From assembly GCF_943169635.2 (NCBI RefSeq), contig NZ_OW968186.1:558001-622000 (forward strand): DNA of 64,000 nucleotides, read 5' to 3'. This DNA is from Fenollaria sporofastidiosus. GTDB taxonomy: Bacteria; Bacillota; Clostridia; Tissierellales; Peptoniphilaceae. The position numbers were made by a program, and so were the translations under genes. The notes beneath the pieces are model-generated. The model was not told where the DNA came from, searched no databases, and saw nothing but the letters and a program-made list of their open reading frames with translations. This document shows, one piece after another, positions 25,212-33,514 of this stretch (its first letter is position 1; every line of letters begins with the position of its first letter).

Positions 25212-28200
25212 ATGAAAAAGAAAAATGAAAGACACATCGCGATACTTTTGGCAGTGATGATGATCTTTATGAACTTCATCATAACGCCTGTTATGGCAAA
25301 TGGGGAAGATAGAATAAAAGTAACGGAGATAGAAGCAACAGCGACTAATATGGAACCGGTGTTTGGTAACTCAGTTTCTTCAGAGCCTACATTTACTGTA
25401 ACAAAAGGAACTGAAGCTCATTTTAATACCATTATGGGAGATTGGAAAAAGAAAAATGTAGAAACGGGAAAGTTTGAACATGGTGATGAAACTATTACTG
25501 CCGGGACTTGGAGATATGAGGTACAAATTAGAGTGGATGGTGCTTATGGAACAACTCACGTTCTTGACAATAATTTTACAGTTAAAGTAAATGGTGAATT
25601 ATGGACAACTGAAATGGGCCTTGTTGACACCAACTTTTCATTTGGTCACGCTTACTCACCGGAATTTACTGTAGAGGAACCTGCCATTGACCTAACTTTT
25701 TATGATTCATATACATTTGATATCACAACAGTGTATAAAAATGTAGCTATTTCTTCATTTTCAGTAGCAAATAATGCAGCAGGTGGAACAAGACCTTATA
25801 CTTTTTCAAAAACATCCGGTCCTGCTTGGATAAAAGTATCAACAGATGGAATAATTAGCGGAACACCTACTGCTATGGGAGAAAATGAAGATTTAGTCGT
25901 TAGAGTAACCGATAGTAATTCAAATTACAAAGAAATTACAATAAGTGTTGCAAATACAGTTGTTAAACCGGAAGATAGAATAAAAGTAACGGAGATAGAA
26001 GCGACAGCGACTAATATGGAACCGGTGTTTGGTAACTCAGTTTCTTCAGAGCCTACATTTACTGTAACAAAAGGAACTGAAGCTCATTTTAATACCATTA
26101 TGGGAGATTGGCAAAAGAAAAACGTAGAAACGGGAAAGTTTGAAGATGGTCATGGTACTATTACTGCCGGAACTTGGAGATATGAGGCACAAATTAGAGT
26201 GGATGGGGTTTATGGAACAACTCACGTTCTTGACAATAATTTTACAGTTAAAGTAAATGGTGTATTATGGAGAACTAAAAAGAGCGTTGTTGACACCGAC
26301 TATTCATTTGGTAACGCTTACTCACCGGAATTTACTGTAGAGGACTCTACTCACACAGACCATAGTGCTCGCACCAAAACTGACGGACAGCCGGCAACCT
26401 GCGTAGCAGACGGTTGGAAAGATTACTACAAATGCAACGGCTGCGATAAAGTGTTTGACGCAGCGACAAACGGCAACGAATACTCTGACCTTGCAGCGTG
26501 GAAGACCGGCGCAGGTAAAATTGATGCATTAGGTCACGATTATTCCGTAATGCAGCACGATGATACACAGCACTGGAAGAAGTGTTCACGTTGTGATAGC
26601 ACTACCACAAAAGAAAATCACAGAGACGGAAGTGCTACCTGCACGGCAAAGGCAGTATGTTCTGTTTGCGGTACACAATATGGCGATCTTGCAGATCACA
26701 GCTACAGCACCGACTGGAAGTACGATACAAACAATCACTGGAAAGAATGCACTTGCGGCGACAAGAAGGATTCTGCGGAGCATACATGGAATGTAACTGC
26801 CGCAACAGAGGAAACAGATAAGCATTGTACTATCTGCGGTTATGTAGCAGAGCCAAAGCTCGGCCATACCCACAGCCTTACACTTGTTCCAGAAGTTAAA
26901 CCCGACTGCGATACAGATGGAACAAAGGCATACTACACTTGCTCCTGCGGTAAATATTTTGAAGATGCTACGGCAACTAAAGAAATTACCGACCTTGAAG
27001 CGTGGAAGACCGGCGCAGGTAAAATTGAAAAATTAGGTCACGATTATTCCGTAATGCAGCACGATGATACACAGCACTGGAAGAAGTGTTCACGTTGTGA
27101 TAGCACTACCACAAAAGAAGATCACAGAGACGGAAGTGCTACCTGCACGGCAAAGGCAGTATGTTCTGTTTGCGGTACACAATATGGCGATCTTGCAGAT
27201 CACAGCTACAGCACCGACTGGAAGTACGATACAAACAATCACTGGAAAGAATGCACTTGCGGCGACAAGAAGGATTCTGCGAAGCATACATGGAATGTAA
27301 CTGCCGCAACAGAGGAAACAGATAAGCATTGTACTATCTGCGGTTATGTAGCAGAGCCAAAGCTCGGCCATACCCACAGCCTTACACTTGTTCCGGAAGT
27401 TGAACCCGACTGCGATACAGACGGAACAAAGGCATACTACACTTGCTCCTGCGGTAAATATTTTGAAGATGCTACGGCAACTAAAGAAATTACCGACCTT
27501 GAAGCGTGGAAGACCGGCGCAGGTAAAATTGAAAAATTAGGTCACGATATAAATATAAACACACCAGCAAATGGAACAGTTAGACTTAGTAAAACTAAAG
27601 CGAAAAAAGATGACATAATTACTGTAACAGCTACAGCAAATCCAGGCTATGAACTTGACAAGATAGAAGTAGACGGAACAAAAATAACAGGCAATACATT
27701 TACAATGCCAGACAAAAACGTTTCAGTCGTTGTTACATTTAGAGTAAAAACTGTAACACCACCAACAGCTCACAGCATAACTGTCATCGCATACTCTCAC
27801 GGCTCAGCTTCCGCAAGCAAGAGCTCAGCTAATCCAGGCGATCTCATCAGCATAAGCGTTTACCCAGACCACGGCTACGTAGTTGACGAAATCTACGTAA
27901 AAGACGCAGCCAATGCGTTGATATCAAGAAACGACTACAATTTCTACATGCCAAACAGTGCAGTAAATGTTTACGTACACTTCAAGCCATACTTCTACGA
28001 CTATGACTACGACTACTATAGACCATATAGACCACATAGACACACAGAAGACAAGAAAGAGGACAAGAAATCTGAAGACAAAGCTATTGACAAGGATACT
28101 AAGAAGCCAGTAGAAAAGACAGAGTCAGAAGTGGTACTTAGTATCGGCTCAAAAGATATGAATAATAAGTACAACGGTATAGCTTCTAAGAAGGGCATGG

Positions 28201-28529
28201 ACGTAGCTCCATATATCAAGAACGGTAGAACTATGCTTCCAATTAGATATATCGCTGAAGCCTTAGGCATGGGTGTTACTTGGGATGCAAAGACAAGAAC
28301 TGTTATCATTCAAGATATGTTCTACAGGGTCGAAATACCTGTTAACACAAACAAAATTATTGTCAATGGAAAAACTTATACAAGCGACGTAAAACCTGAA
28401 ATTAAGAATAACAGAACAATGCTTCCTATCGCGAACATTGCAAGAGCTCTTGGCCTTAAAGATGGTGAAGACATCATCTGGGATGCTAGCAAGAGACAAG
28501 TGATTATTAAGAGAATATACGATAAATAA
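25212..28529 (+). CDS. Giant secreted repeat protein with copper-amine-oxidase-N-type C-terminal domain
   Basis: The protein has 1105 residues from the ATG at 25212 (AAAGGAGTGAGAATT leader; an earlier in-frame start lies inside the promoter and is wrong). A signal peptide spans 1-33. Residues 32-156 and 253-378 are a duplicated module (DRIKVTEIEATATN ... SPEFTVE). Between them is an Ig/cadherin-like putative domain with the He_PIG-style PAWIKVSTDGIISGTP. Residues 390-778 are a Cys/His-rich region of CxxC pairs, with a 168-residue unit repeated twice. Residues 778-945 hold two InlB-B-repeat-like domains (PGYELDKIEVDG, PDHGYVVDEIYVKD), then an acidic/Lys linker. From about 973 follow two copper-amine-oxidase-N-type motifs (IKNGRTMLPIRYIAEALG; IKNNRTMLPIANIARALG). 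Likely surface-exposed and wall-associated, with adhesion or metal binding inferred. Confidence 0.85.
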   Translation: MKKKNERHIAILLAVMMIFMNFIITPVMANGEDRIKVTEIEATATNMEPVFGNSVSSEPTFTVTKGTEAHFNTIMGDWKKKNVETGKFEHGDETITAGTWRYEVQIRVDGAYGTTHVLDNNFTVKVNGELWTTEMGLVDTNFSFGHAYSPEFTVEEPAIDLTFYDSYTFDITTVYKNVAISSFSVANNAAGGTRPYTFSKTSGPAWIKVSTDGIISGTPTAMGENEDLVVRVTDSNSNYKEITISVANTVVKPEDRIKVTEIEATATNMEPVFGNSVSSEPTFTVTKGTEAHFNTIMGDWQKKNVETGKFEDGHGTITAGTWRYEAQIRVDGVYGTTHVLDNNFTVKVNGVLWRTKKSVVDTDYSFGNAYSPEFTVEDSTHTDHSARTKTDGQPATCVADGWKDYYKCNGCDKVFDAATNGNEYSDLAAWKTGAGKIDALGHDYSVMQHDDTQHWKKCSRCDSTTTKENHRDGSATCTAKAVCSVCGTQYGDLADHSYSTDWKYDTNNHWKECTCGDKKDSAEHTWNVTAATEETDKHCTICGYVAEPKLGHTHSLTLVPEVKPDCDTDGTKAYYTCSCGKYFEDATATKEITDLEAWKTGAGKIEKLGHDYSVMQHDDTQHWKKCSRCDSTTTKEDHRDGSATCTAKAVCSVCGTQYGDLADHSYSTDWKYDTNNHWKECTCGDKKDSAKHTWNVTAATEETDKHCTICGYVAEPKLGHTHSLTLVPEVEPDCDTDGTKAYYTCSCGKYFEDATATKEITDLEAWKTGAGKIEKLGHDININTPANGTVRLSKTKAKKDDIITVTATANPGYELDKIEVDGTKITGNTFTMPDKNVSVVVTFRVKTVTPPTAHSITVIAYSHGSASASKSSANPGDLISISVYPDHGYVVDEIYVKDAANALISRNDYNFYMPNSAVNVYVHFKPYFYDYDYDYYRPYRPHRHTEDKKEDKKSEDKAIDKDTKKPVEKTESEVVLSIGSKDMNNKYNGIASKKGMDVAPYIKNGRTMLPIRYIAEALGMGVTWDAKTRTVIIQDMFYRVEIPVNTNKIIVNGKTYTSDVKPEIKNNRTMLPIANIARALGLKDGEDIIWDASKRQVIIKRIYDK
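25305..26345 (+). repeat. Intragenic duplicated module, two copies
   Basis: 25305-25679 and 25971-26345 are nearly identical (period 666 bases) and encode the same 125-residue domain. The high nucleotide identity points to recent duplication or gene conversion. Confidence 0.9.
26531..27538 (+). repeat. 504-bp tandem repeat inside the Cys-rich region, two copies
   Basis: 26531-27034 and 27035-27538 match almost base for base; visible differences are single bases such as AAAGAAAATC/AAAGAAGATC and GCGGAGC/GCGAAGC. The segment is noticeably richer in G+C than the rest of the gene and uses GGC/TGC/CAC codons freely. This is unlike the flanks and suggests import of the module. Confidence 0.9.
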
Positions 28530-28548
28530 TTTTATAAGTCCTAGCAAG

Positions 28549-28577
28549 GTCCGTGCGCTCACTCCGCACGGATTTTT
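28549..28577 (+). terminator. First terminator after the giant surface protein gene
   Basis: TCCGTGCG / CGCACGGA stem with TTTTTG tail, 20 bases after the stop. Confidence 0.85.
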
Positions 28578-28619
28578 GCTAAAGAAAGCAAAAGTTTTCT
28601 TTTCATAGACCTCTCCCAA

Positions 28620-28655
28620 ATGGTCCTGCCAAAGTGGCGGGATCATTTTTTTGAG
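28620..28655 (+). terminator. Second, tandem terminator
   Basis: ATGGTCCTGCC pairs with GGCGGGATCAT (two G-U pairs), followed by TTTTTTT. Confidence 0.8.
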
Positions 28656-28688
28656 TGGATTTGTTTTTTTGAGTAGAATTGTTTTAAA

Positions 28689-28743
28689 GAAAATTTACTT
28701 ATGTAATTTTTCTTGCGATTTTAAATATTTTATATTTAAAATC
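28689..28743 (+). repeat. Twin-hairpin element, copy 1
   Basis: GAAAATTTAC-TTAT-GTAATTTTTC, then TTGC, then GATTTTAAATAT-TTT-ATATTTAAAATC: two hairpins separated by a constant TTGC. Structure is shared with three other copies. Confidence 0.75.
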
Positions 28744-28786
28744 TATGAAGTTAAAATCTTTTTCAAATTCGCAAAAATATTTCGAA

Positions 28787-28842
28787 GAAAATTTATTTGC
28801 AAAAATTTTCTTGTAAAATTTAATATTTTCATATTAAATTTT
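28787..28842 (+). repeat. Twin-hairpin element, copy 2
   Basis: Stem GAAAATTT / AAATTTTC, TTGT joint, and AAAATTTAATAT-TTTC-ATATTAAATTTT. It ends six bases before regulon site 3. Confidence 0.75.
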
Positions 28843-28848
28843 TCAAAT

Positions 28849-28893
28849 ATCACCCTTTTGGGTGATGTACAAAAGTGTTAATGGATGTAAAAT
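28849..28893 (+). promoter_or_regulatory. Regulon site 3: palindrome plus -10 box
   Basis: The palindrome at 28849-28866 is identical to sites 1 and 2; TAAAAT at 28888-28893 begins after exactly 21 bases. It drives the lipoprotein pair starting at 28996. Confidence 0.8.
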
Positions 28894-28897
28894 AAAA

Positions 28898-28953
28898 GAA
28901 AATTTATAATGATAAATTTTCTTGCGATTTAAAATATTTACATATTTTAAATC
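28898..28953 (+). repeat. Twin-hairpin element, copy 3, in the 5' UTR of the lipoprotein gene
   Basis: GAAAATTTAT-AATG-ATAAATTTTC, TTGC, GATTTAAAATAT-TTAC-ATATTTTAAATC. It starts where transcription from site 3 should begin, so the mRNA leader would open with these two hairpins. Confidence 0.75.
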
Positions 28954-28995
28954 TAACTAGAAAGAAATATCTTTCAAAGAAAAGGAGTGAGAATT

Positions 28996-30504
28996 ATGAA
29001 AAAGATTTCTAGAAGCATAATTATTTTTATGCTTCTATCTGCATTATTATTATCTAGCTGTCAAAAGTCAAATGACCTAGCGAGTGAGACGGGTGCTAAT
29101 GAAAAGGCAAAAACTGAGGACAAAAAAGATGATGATGCAAAAACTGAGGACAATAAAGATGATGATGCTGATAGTGGCAAGACCATAAGCAAGACTAAAG
29201 AGGCGCTAAAGTACGTTAAGGGCGCCAACTTCGGCTCTATGTCTTCTTATGTCGTTGATAAAGAGATTTGGAAGGACTTTGTCGACGAAAAGTATATAGA
29301 CTATGTAAGTAAGGAAGGCCCTGGCATGCACTTACCTAGAGTGCTTTTGGACAGCGCCGATGCAAAGGACGCAAATAAAGAGATTGACGAGACTGAAAAG
29401 TGCCTTAGACAGCTATACGAAAAGCACGAAAGCGAGATAGAGGACGGTGACCCAGGTATTTACGCGGACTTCTCTGTGTATCAAGATGAAAGCGTTCTAA
29501 GCATTATGATTGAAACATACTGTTTTTGGGAGGGCGATTACCCTACGTACGAAGTATTTAACTTTTCTCTACCTGATGGCAAGTACATCTCAGACTTTGA
29601 CCTTATGAAGCACTTTGGCGCAGAAAAGGATGAAGTGCTTGCTAGTATTGAAAATAGCTTAAAGGAAGATAGGGATTTGAACACCAAAATGTATTACCCA
29701 GACGTACATGATTATACGTTTATAAATTCGCCAAATAACTACATTGGCATAGTTTTAAATCATTTGTGGGACGATTTTGCTTCAACAAATCGCCAAATAT
29801 ATATAGACGAGGTCGGCAAGCCTAATTTTATATTTAATCAAAGTTGTTACTTTAATTTTATGGGTCCTGTAACTTTAGAGCTTAAGTTAAATAAATTTGA
29901 TACGAATCCAATCTCAAGTGAATATATAAGGACGGCTAGAAAATTAGGCATAGATCCAAAGGACGAAAAATACAAAGCCTTAGTCATTTACTTAGGCTCA
30001 GCTTACGACGAAGAAAGCCTTAAGGACACGCTTTTAAAGTTAATTGTTTGGAGAGATAATTTTTCTAGCTATGATGATCCAAACCTATTGCTATCATTAG
30101 GTGATGGCGAAGGATCTGAAACGCCGATCTTAAAAGGTCAGGAGTGCTACCTAGTAGTGCCTAAGTACAAAAACGCTTCAATTATGCTTAAAGAGCTAAA
30201 ACTTTCTGAGGGAGGCGAGCTAAAAGAAGTGGTTAATAACTACATGGACAATTGCGCGTGCTCTGGACCTACACTTGTCTGTCAAAATATTAGCGAGATA
30301 GCACCAAACGCGAAGATCACAATAAGGTATAGGGATGATGTACTTGAGTTTTCACCTAGTATCAGCCAAAAAGATGGCAGCGTGATCTTGCCAGATGAAG
30401 TCTACAACGCAGAAGATCTAATTGACTGGGACAAGCTAATCGGAGAAGACGCCTACCCAGGAAATATCTTTGACATACTTAAGTCAATGATGCCTAAGGG
30501 TTAG
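28996..30504 (+). CDS. Lipoprotein, paralogue of the one at 35324 (DUF3298/RsiV-like C-terminal fold suspected)
   Basis: The 502-residue protein is preceded by AAAGGAGTGAGAATT; I use the ATG at 28996 rather than the GTG at 28987, which lies in the ribosome binding site. The lipobox LLLSSC places lipidated Cys22. An acidic, repetitive linker (TEDKKDDDAK repeated) follows, then a globular region. The SVYQDESVLSIMIETYCFWEG ... FNFSLPDGKYISDFDLMKHFG block resembles the DUF3298/RsiV-type domain found on secreted sensor or anti-sigma proteins. That resemblance is suggestive only. It shares leader, linker and domain order with the 35324 gene, so the two arose by duplication. Under palindrome-type promoter site 3. 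Confidence 0.75.
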   Translation: MKKISRSIIIFMLLSALLLSSCQKSNDLASETGANEKAKTEDKKDDDAKTEDNKDDDADSGKTISKTKEALKYVKGANFGSMSSYVVDKEIWKDFVDEKYIDYVSKEGPGMHLPRVLLDSADAKDANKEIDETEKCLRQLYEKHESEIEDGDPGIYADFSVYQDESVLSIMIETYCFWEGDYPTYEVFNFSLPDGKYISDFDLMKHFGAEKDEVLASIENSLKEDRDLNTKMYYPDVHDYTFINSPNNYIGIVLNHLWDDFASTNRQIYIDEVGKPNFIFNQSCYFNFMGPVTLELKLNKFDTNPISSEYIRTARKLGIDPKDEKYKALVIYLGSAYDEESLKDTLLKLIVWRDNFSSYDDPNLLLSLGDGEGSETPILKGQECYLVVPKYKNASIMLKELKLSEGGELKEVVNNYMDNCACSGPTLVCQNISEIAPNAKITIRYRDDVLEFSPSISQKDGSVILPDEVYNAEDLIDWDKLIGEDAYPGNIFDILKSMMPKG

Positions 30505-30532
30505 AGATTAAGAAAAATAGGAGGATAAAAAA

Positions 30533-31426
30533 ATGAGAAAAAGATTATCCATATTATTAGTTCTGGCAATAATTTTCTCATTAGCGGCATGCGGTAAAGA
30601 ACCTCTTGACGACAAGGCAGATAAGGCAAGCGAAAAGGTAAAAAACAAGGCAGACACAGAAAAGAAAGAAGAAAAGAAGGAAGAAGCAAAAGCCAAGGGC
30701 ATGATAGAGGTTCACGGTGAAGGCATATTTACAACTCCAGAAGGCATCGAAGAGCTCAGTGAAGAAAGATTAAAAGAAATATATGAATATTTTGATGCCA
30801 AGCATTTAAAAACTGAGGGCATGACCTATGAAGAAGTAGAAGAATACATTGGCGTGCCAGGTGCTCACTTTGTAGACCATGATGAAGAAAATGAAAATGG
30901 AGAGCTTACAAAAAGCATTTTTTGGTATTCACCAGACCACTTCCTTTCTATGGTGTTTACTGCTGACAAGGATAGTCCTGATGACTTTGGCCTCACAGAG
31001 ACTTGGGCCATGCCAAAGGCCATTGAAGAAGATGTAGAAGACCCAGTATCAGAAAGTGAAGAAAAACCGACAGTAGCATATTCAGATGAGACAGGCATGG
31101 TGGAGCTTACAGGCGGAAGCCAAAATATATATCCAGGAGATATCTCAAAGCTTAGCGAAGAAGAACTTGAAAAAATAGCTAAATACTTTAAAGATAACTA
31201 TTACGAAACTCAGGGGATGACCTATGAAGAAGTAGCAGAATATATTGGCGCGCCAGGTGCTCACTTTGAAAACTATGATGAAGTGGATCCCAAAAGCGGA
31301 GAACTGACAAGATATGTTTGCTGGTATTCAGAAAACAGTGTCTTTGTTGCGTTTTTTAATGCTGATGCAGAACATCCTGATGACTTTGGCCTTGGATTGA
31401 CCGAATACCATGAACAGTTTAAATAA
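30533..31426 (+). CDS. Lipoprotein with two tandem BLIP/SmpA-like repeats
   Basis: The 297-residue protein has lipobox LAAC at Cys20 and a charged linker (residues 22-58). Two copies of an 80-residue domain follow, each with an LSEE(R/E)LKEIxxYF helix, GMTYEEVxEYIGxPGAHF, a Trp-Tyr strand and PDDFGL. The GMTYEEVxxxxGxPG pattern resembles the repeats of beta-lactamase-inhibitor-protein and SmpA/OmlA folds, which bind other proteins. It follows the 28996 lipoprotein by 28 bases with an AGGAGG site and is presumably co-transcribed. The binding partner is unknown. Confidence 0.75.
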   Translation: MRKRLSILLVLAIIFSLAACGKEPLDDKADKASEKVKNKADTEKKEEKKEEAKAKGMIEVHGEGIFTTPEGIEELSEERLKEIYEYFDAKHLKTEGMTYEEVEEYIGVPGAHFVDHDEENENGELTKSIFWYSPDHFLSMVFTADKDSPDDFGLTETWAMPKAIEEDVEDPVSESEEKPTVAYSDETGMVELTGGSQNIYPGDISKLSEEELEKIAKYFKDNYYETQGMTYEEVAEYIGAPGAHFENYDEVDPKSGELTRYVCWYSENSVFVAFFNADAEHPDDFGLGLTEYHEQFK

Positions 31427-31433
31427 AAAATAA

Positions 31434-31478
31434 ATCACCCGTTTGGGTGATGTGCTAAAGTAAATTATATTATATAAT
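31434..31478 (+). promoter_or_regulatory. Regulon site 4: palindrome plus -10 box
   Basis: ATCACCCGTTTGGGTGAT at 31434-31451, differing from the others only in one loop base, has TATAAT at 31473-31478, again after 21 bases. It lies eight bases past a stop codon and starts a new unit at 31528. Confidence 0.85.
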
Positions 31479-31527
31479 TATATACAAGAAGAGAAGTTTA
31501 CTTAAAGTACACAAAGGAGGTAGAATT

Positions 31528-32256
31528 ATGAAGTGGATGAAAAAGGCACTTTGCCTAGGACTAGCCCTCATTATCATGCTTAGCGTGGCAGCCATTGCAA
31601 AAGAAGAGCCTGTGAAGATATATATCAACAAAGGCATAATTCCATCGGATCAGCCGCCCATCATCAAAAATTCGAGGGTGCTCGTACCACTAAGGGTTAT
31701 CGCTGAGCAGCTTGGTGCAGATGTATCTTATGAGGCAAAGGAAAGACGCGTCAACATCAACAAGGATGAGATAAGCATGACCTTGGTTATAGGTGACGAC
31801 ACTATTTGGTATTCTGATAAGGAAAAGTCTGGTCCGGTCGCTATCGATGTGCCGGCTATGATTAAGAATGGCAGAACCATGGTGCCTCTAAGGGCTGTGG
31901 CTGAATTATTTGATATGAATGTTAAGTGGGATGGCAAAAAAAGAGCTGTCTATATCGACAACAATACAGAAAATCAGTACACTATCACATTGAAAAATGC
32001 CGGATTGAAGATCATGGATGCACTTAAACAAAAGGGCTCTTTACCGGACGGTACTTATGTCGCCGATGTCATAAGAGAAGAGATTGACTTCGACGGGGCC
32101 AAGGTCCAAGGCTACGCGGTCACTCTTAGAAAGGACAATCCAAACGACAAAAGCCTAGCTGAGCTTGTTGGCCACTACTTTATCGACGAAAGCGGCAGTA
32201 CGATTTTGCACTACGACGTAGTTACTGATACGTATAAAAATATATTTTTAGAATAA
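31528..32256 (+). CDS. Secreted protein with copper-amine-oxidase-N-type domain
   Basis: The 242-residue protein has a signal peptide (residues 1-25) and a domain with the paired motifs IIKNSRVLVPLRVIAEQLGADVSY and MIKNGRTMVPLRAVAELFDMNVKW, the Cu_amine_oxidN1-type fold. In Clostridia this fold is a general extracellular, wall-associated domain rather than an amine oxidase. The last 90 residues are an unassigned alpha/beta region. AAGGAGGT precedes the start. It is first in the unit containing the SPFH and zinc-ribbon genes, and shares the C-terminal domain type with the giant protein at 25212. Confidence 0.85.
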   Translation: MKWMKKALCLGLALIIMLSVAAIAKEEPVKIYINKGIIPSDQPPIIKNSRVLVPLRVIAEQLGADVSYEAKERRVNINKDEISMTLVIGDDTIWYSDKEKSGPVAIDVPAMIKNGRTMVPLRAVAELFDMNVKWDGKKRAVYIDNNTENQYTITLKNAGLKIMDALKQKGSLPDGTYVADVIREEIDFDGAKVQGYAVTLRKDNPNDKSLAELVGHYFIDESGSTILHYDVVTDTYKNIFLE

Positions 32257-32283
32257 TTTTATAGTAAAAAGGAGGATATTATT

Positions 32284-33504
32284 ATGGGATTTATTAGAGC
32301 ATTTACAGGTGCCTTAGGCGGCACTTTCGCGGACCAATGGCTGGACTTTTACGGACCGGGCAATCTTTCTTCGGGCACTTTAGGTATATTTCCAGCGGTA
32401 GCTCAAGGACAAAACGCTGGGCGTGGTGAAAATACTAAGGGCAACAACAATATCATTTCAAATGGCAGCAAGATTATAGTTCCTGAAGGAACTGCGCTTA
32501 TCACTATGCAAGACGGTATGATCACTGGCATTGTTAATGAGCCGGGCGGTTTTATATATTCGTCAGACGACCCTAACTCACAAAGCATATTCGCAGGAGA
32601 TGGCTTAAGCGCTTCACTAATCAAATCTACCTGGGAAAAAATTAAATTCGGTGGCCAAGCAGGCGCTGAACAACTTGCCTTCTATGTCAATCTTAAGGAA
32701 ATTCCTAAGAACAGATTTGGCACTCAAAGCGAAATATACTGGGACGATGCCTTCTTCGGCACACAAGTAGGCGCTGTAACTAGAGGTACCTACACTTTGA
32801 AGATAATCGATCCACTACTATTTGTCAAGAACTTTGTTCCGCAAAAGTACTTAGTTGCAAATGCACCTGCTTTTGACTTCCAAGATATGGACAACGAAGC
32901 GGCAGAAGAGCTATTTAACGAAGTAGTTTCATCACTATCAGCAGCCTTCTCAAACTATACGAATGACCCAACAAAGGGTAATCGTATGAGCAAGATCCAA
33001 GGCGACCAAATCGGTTTTGCTAAGTCACTATCTGACGCAGTTGAAGATGGTTATGAGTGGAGATCAACAAGAGGTCTTGAGATAGCAAAGACTGCGATAC
33101 TTGCTATAGAGTACGACGAAGACACTAAAGTGCTTATGTCAGACGTTAAGAAAGCGGATGCCTTATCAGGTGCACGTGGCAACTCCTTCTTCCAACAAGC
33201 AGCAGCAAGAGGCATGCAGGCTGCTGGCGAAAACGGCGGCGGCGCTAACATGGCCTTCATGGGCATGGGCATGAACGCAGCAGGTAATATGATGGGAGCG
33301 ACTCAGCAAGCTACAGGCCAAAGCACTTATCAGCCAAACTTTGGCGGCGTACAAAACGCAGGTGGCGGACAAAATGCGGCTCCACAAGCGGCTCCACAAG
33401 AGGATCCAACTGAAAAACTTATCAAGATGAAAAAACTTCTTGACGCTGAGGTTATTACACAAGAGGAATTTGACAAAGCGAAAAAAGACTTACTAGACAT
33501 ATAG
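32284..33504 (+). CDS. SPFH/band-7 protein with C-terminal SHOCT motif (YdjI-like)
   Basis: The 406-residue protein starts MGFIRAF, has ALITMQDG and SQSIFAGDG segments and an SPFH core (RTYTLKIIDPLLFVKNFVP-type strand-helix pattern). A Gly/Ala/Gln-rich linker (residues 300-370) follows. It ends with a SHOCT motif (TEKLIKMKKLLDAEVITQEEFDKAKKDLL). The layout matches YdjI of Bacillus, a scaffold that with YdjG/YdjH recruits PspA to stressed membranes. No PspA gene is nearby. It is co-transcribed with the zinc-ribbon membrane protein 10 bases downstream. Confidence 0.85.
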   Translation: MGFIRAFTGALGGTFADQWLDFYGPGNLSSGTLGIFPAVAQGQNAGRGENTKGNNNIISNGSKIIVPEGTALITMQDGMITGIVNEPGGFIYSSDDPNSQSIFAGDGLSASLIKSTWEKIKFGGQAGAEQLAFYVNLKEIPKNRFGTQSEIYWDDAFFGTQVGAVTRGTYTLKIIDPLLFVKNFVPQKYLVANAPAFDFQDMDNEAAEELFNEVVSSLSAAFSNYTNDPTKGNRMSKIQGDQIGFAKSLSDAVEDGYEWRSTRGLEIAKTAILAIEYDEDTKVLMSDVKKADALSGARGNSFFQQAAARGMQAAGENGGGANMAFMGMGMNAAGNMMGATQQATGQSTYQPNFGGVQNAGGGQNAAPQAAPQEDPTEKLIKMKKLLDAEVITQEEFDKAKKDLLDI

Positions 33505-33514
33505 AGGTGATCTT

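Noticed and set aside
26347..27377. Paired antisense and out-of-frame ORFs repeated every 504 bases
   Set aside because: They are shadows of the duplicated Cys-rich module of the surface protein; the sense frame has clear domain structure.
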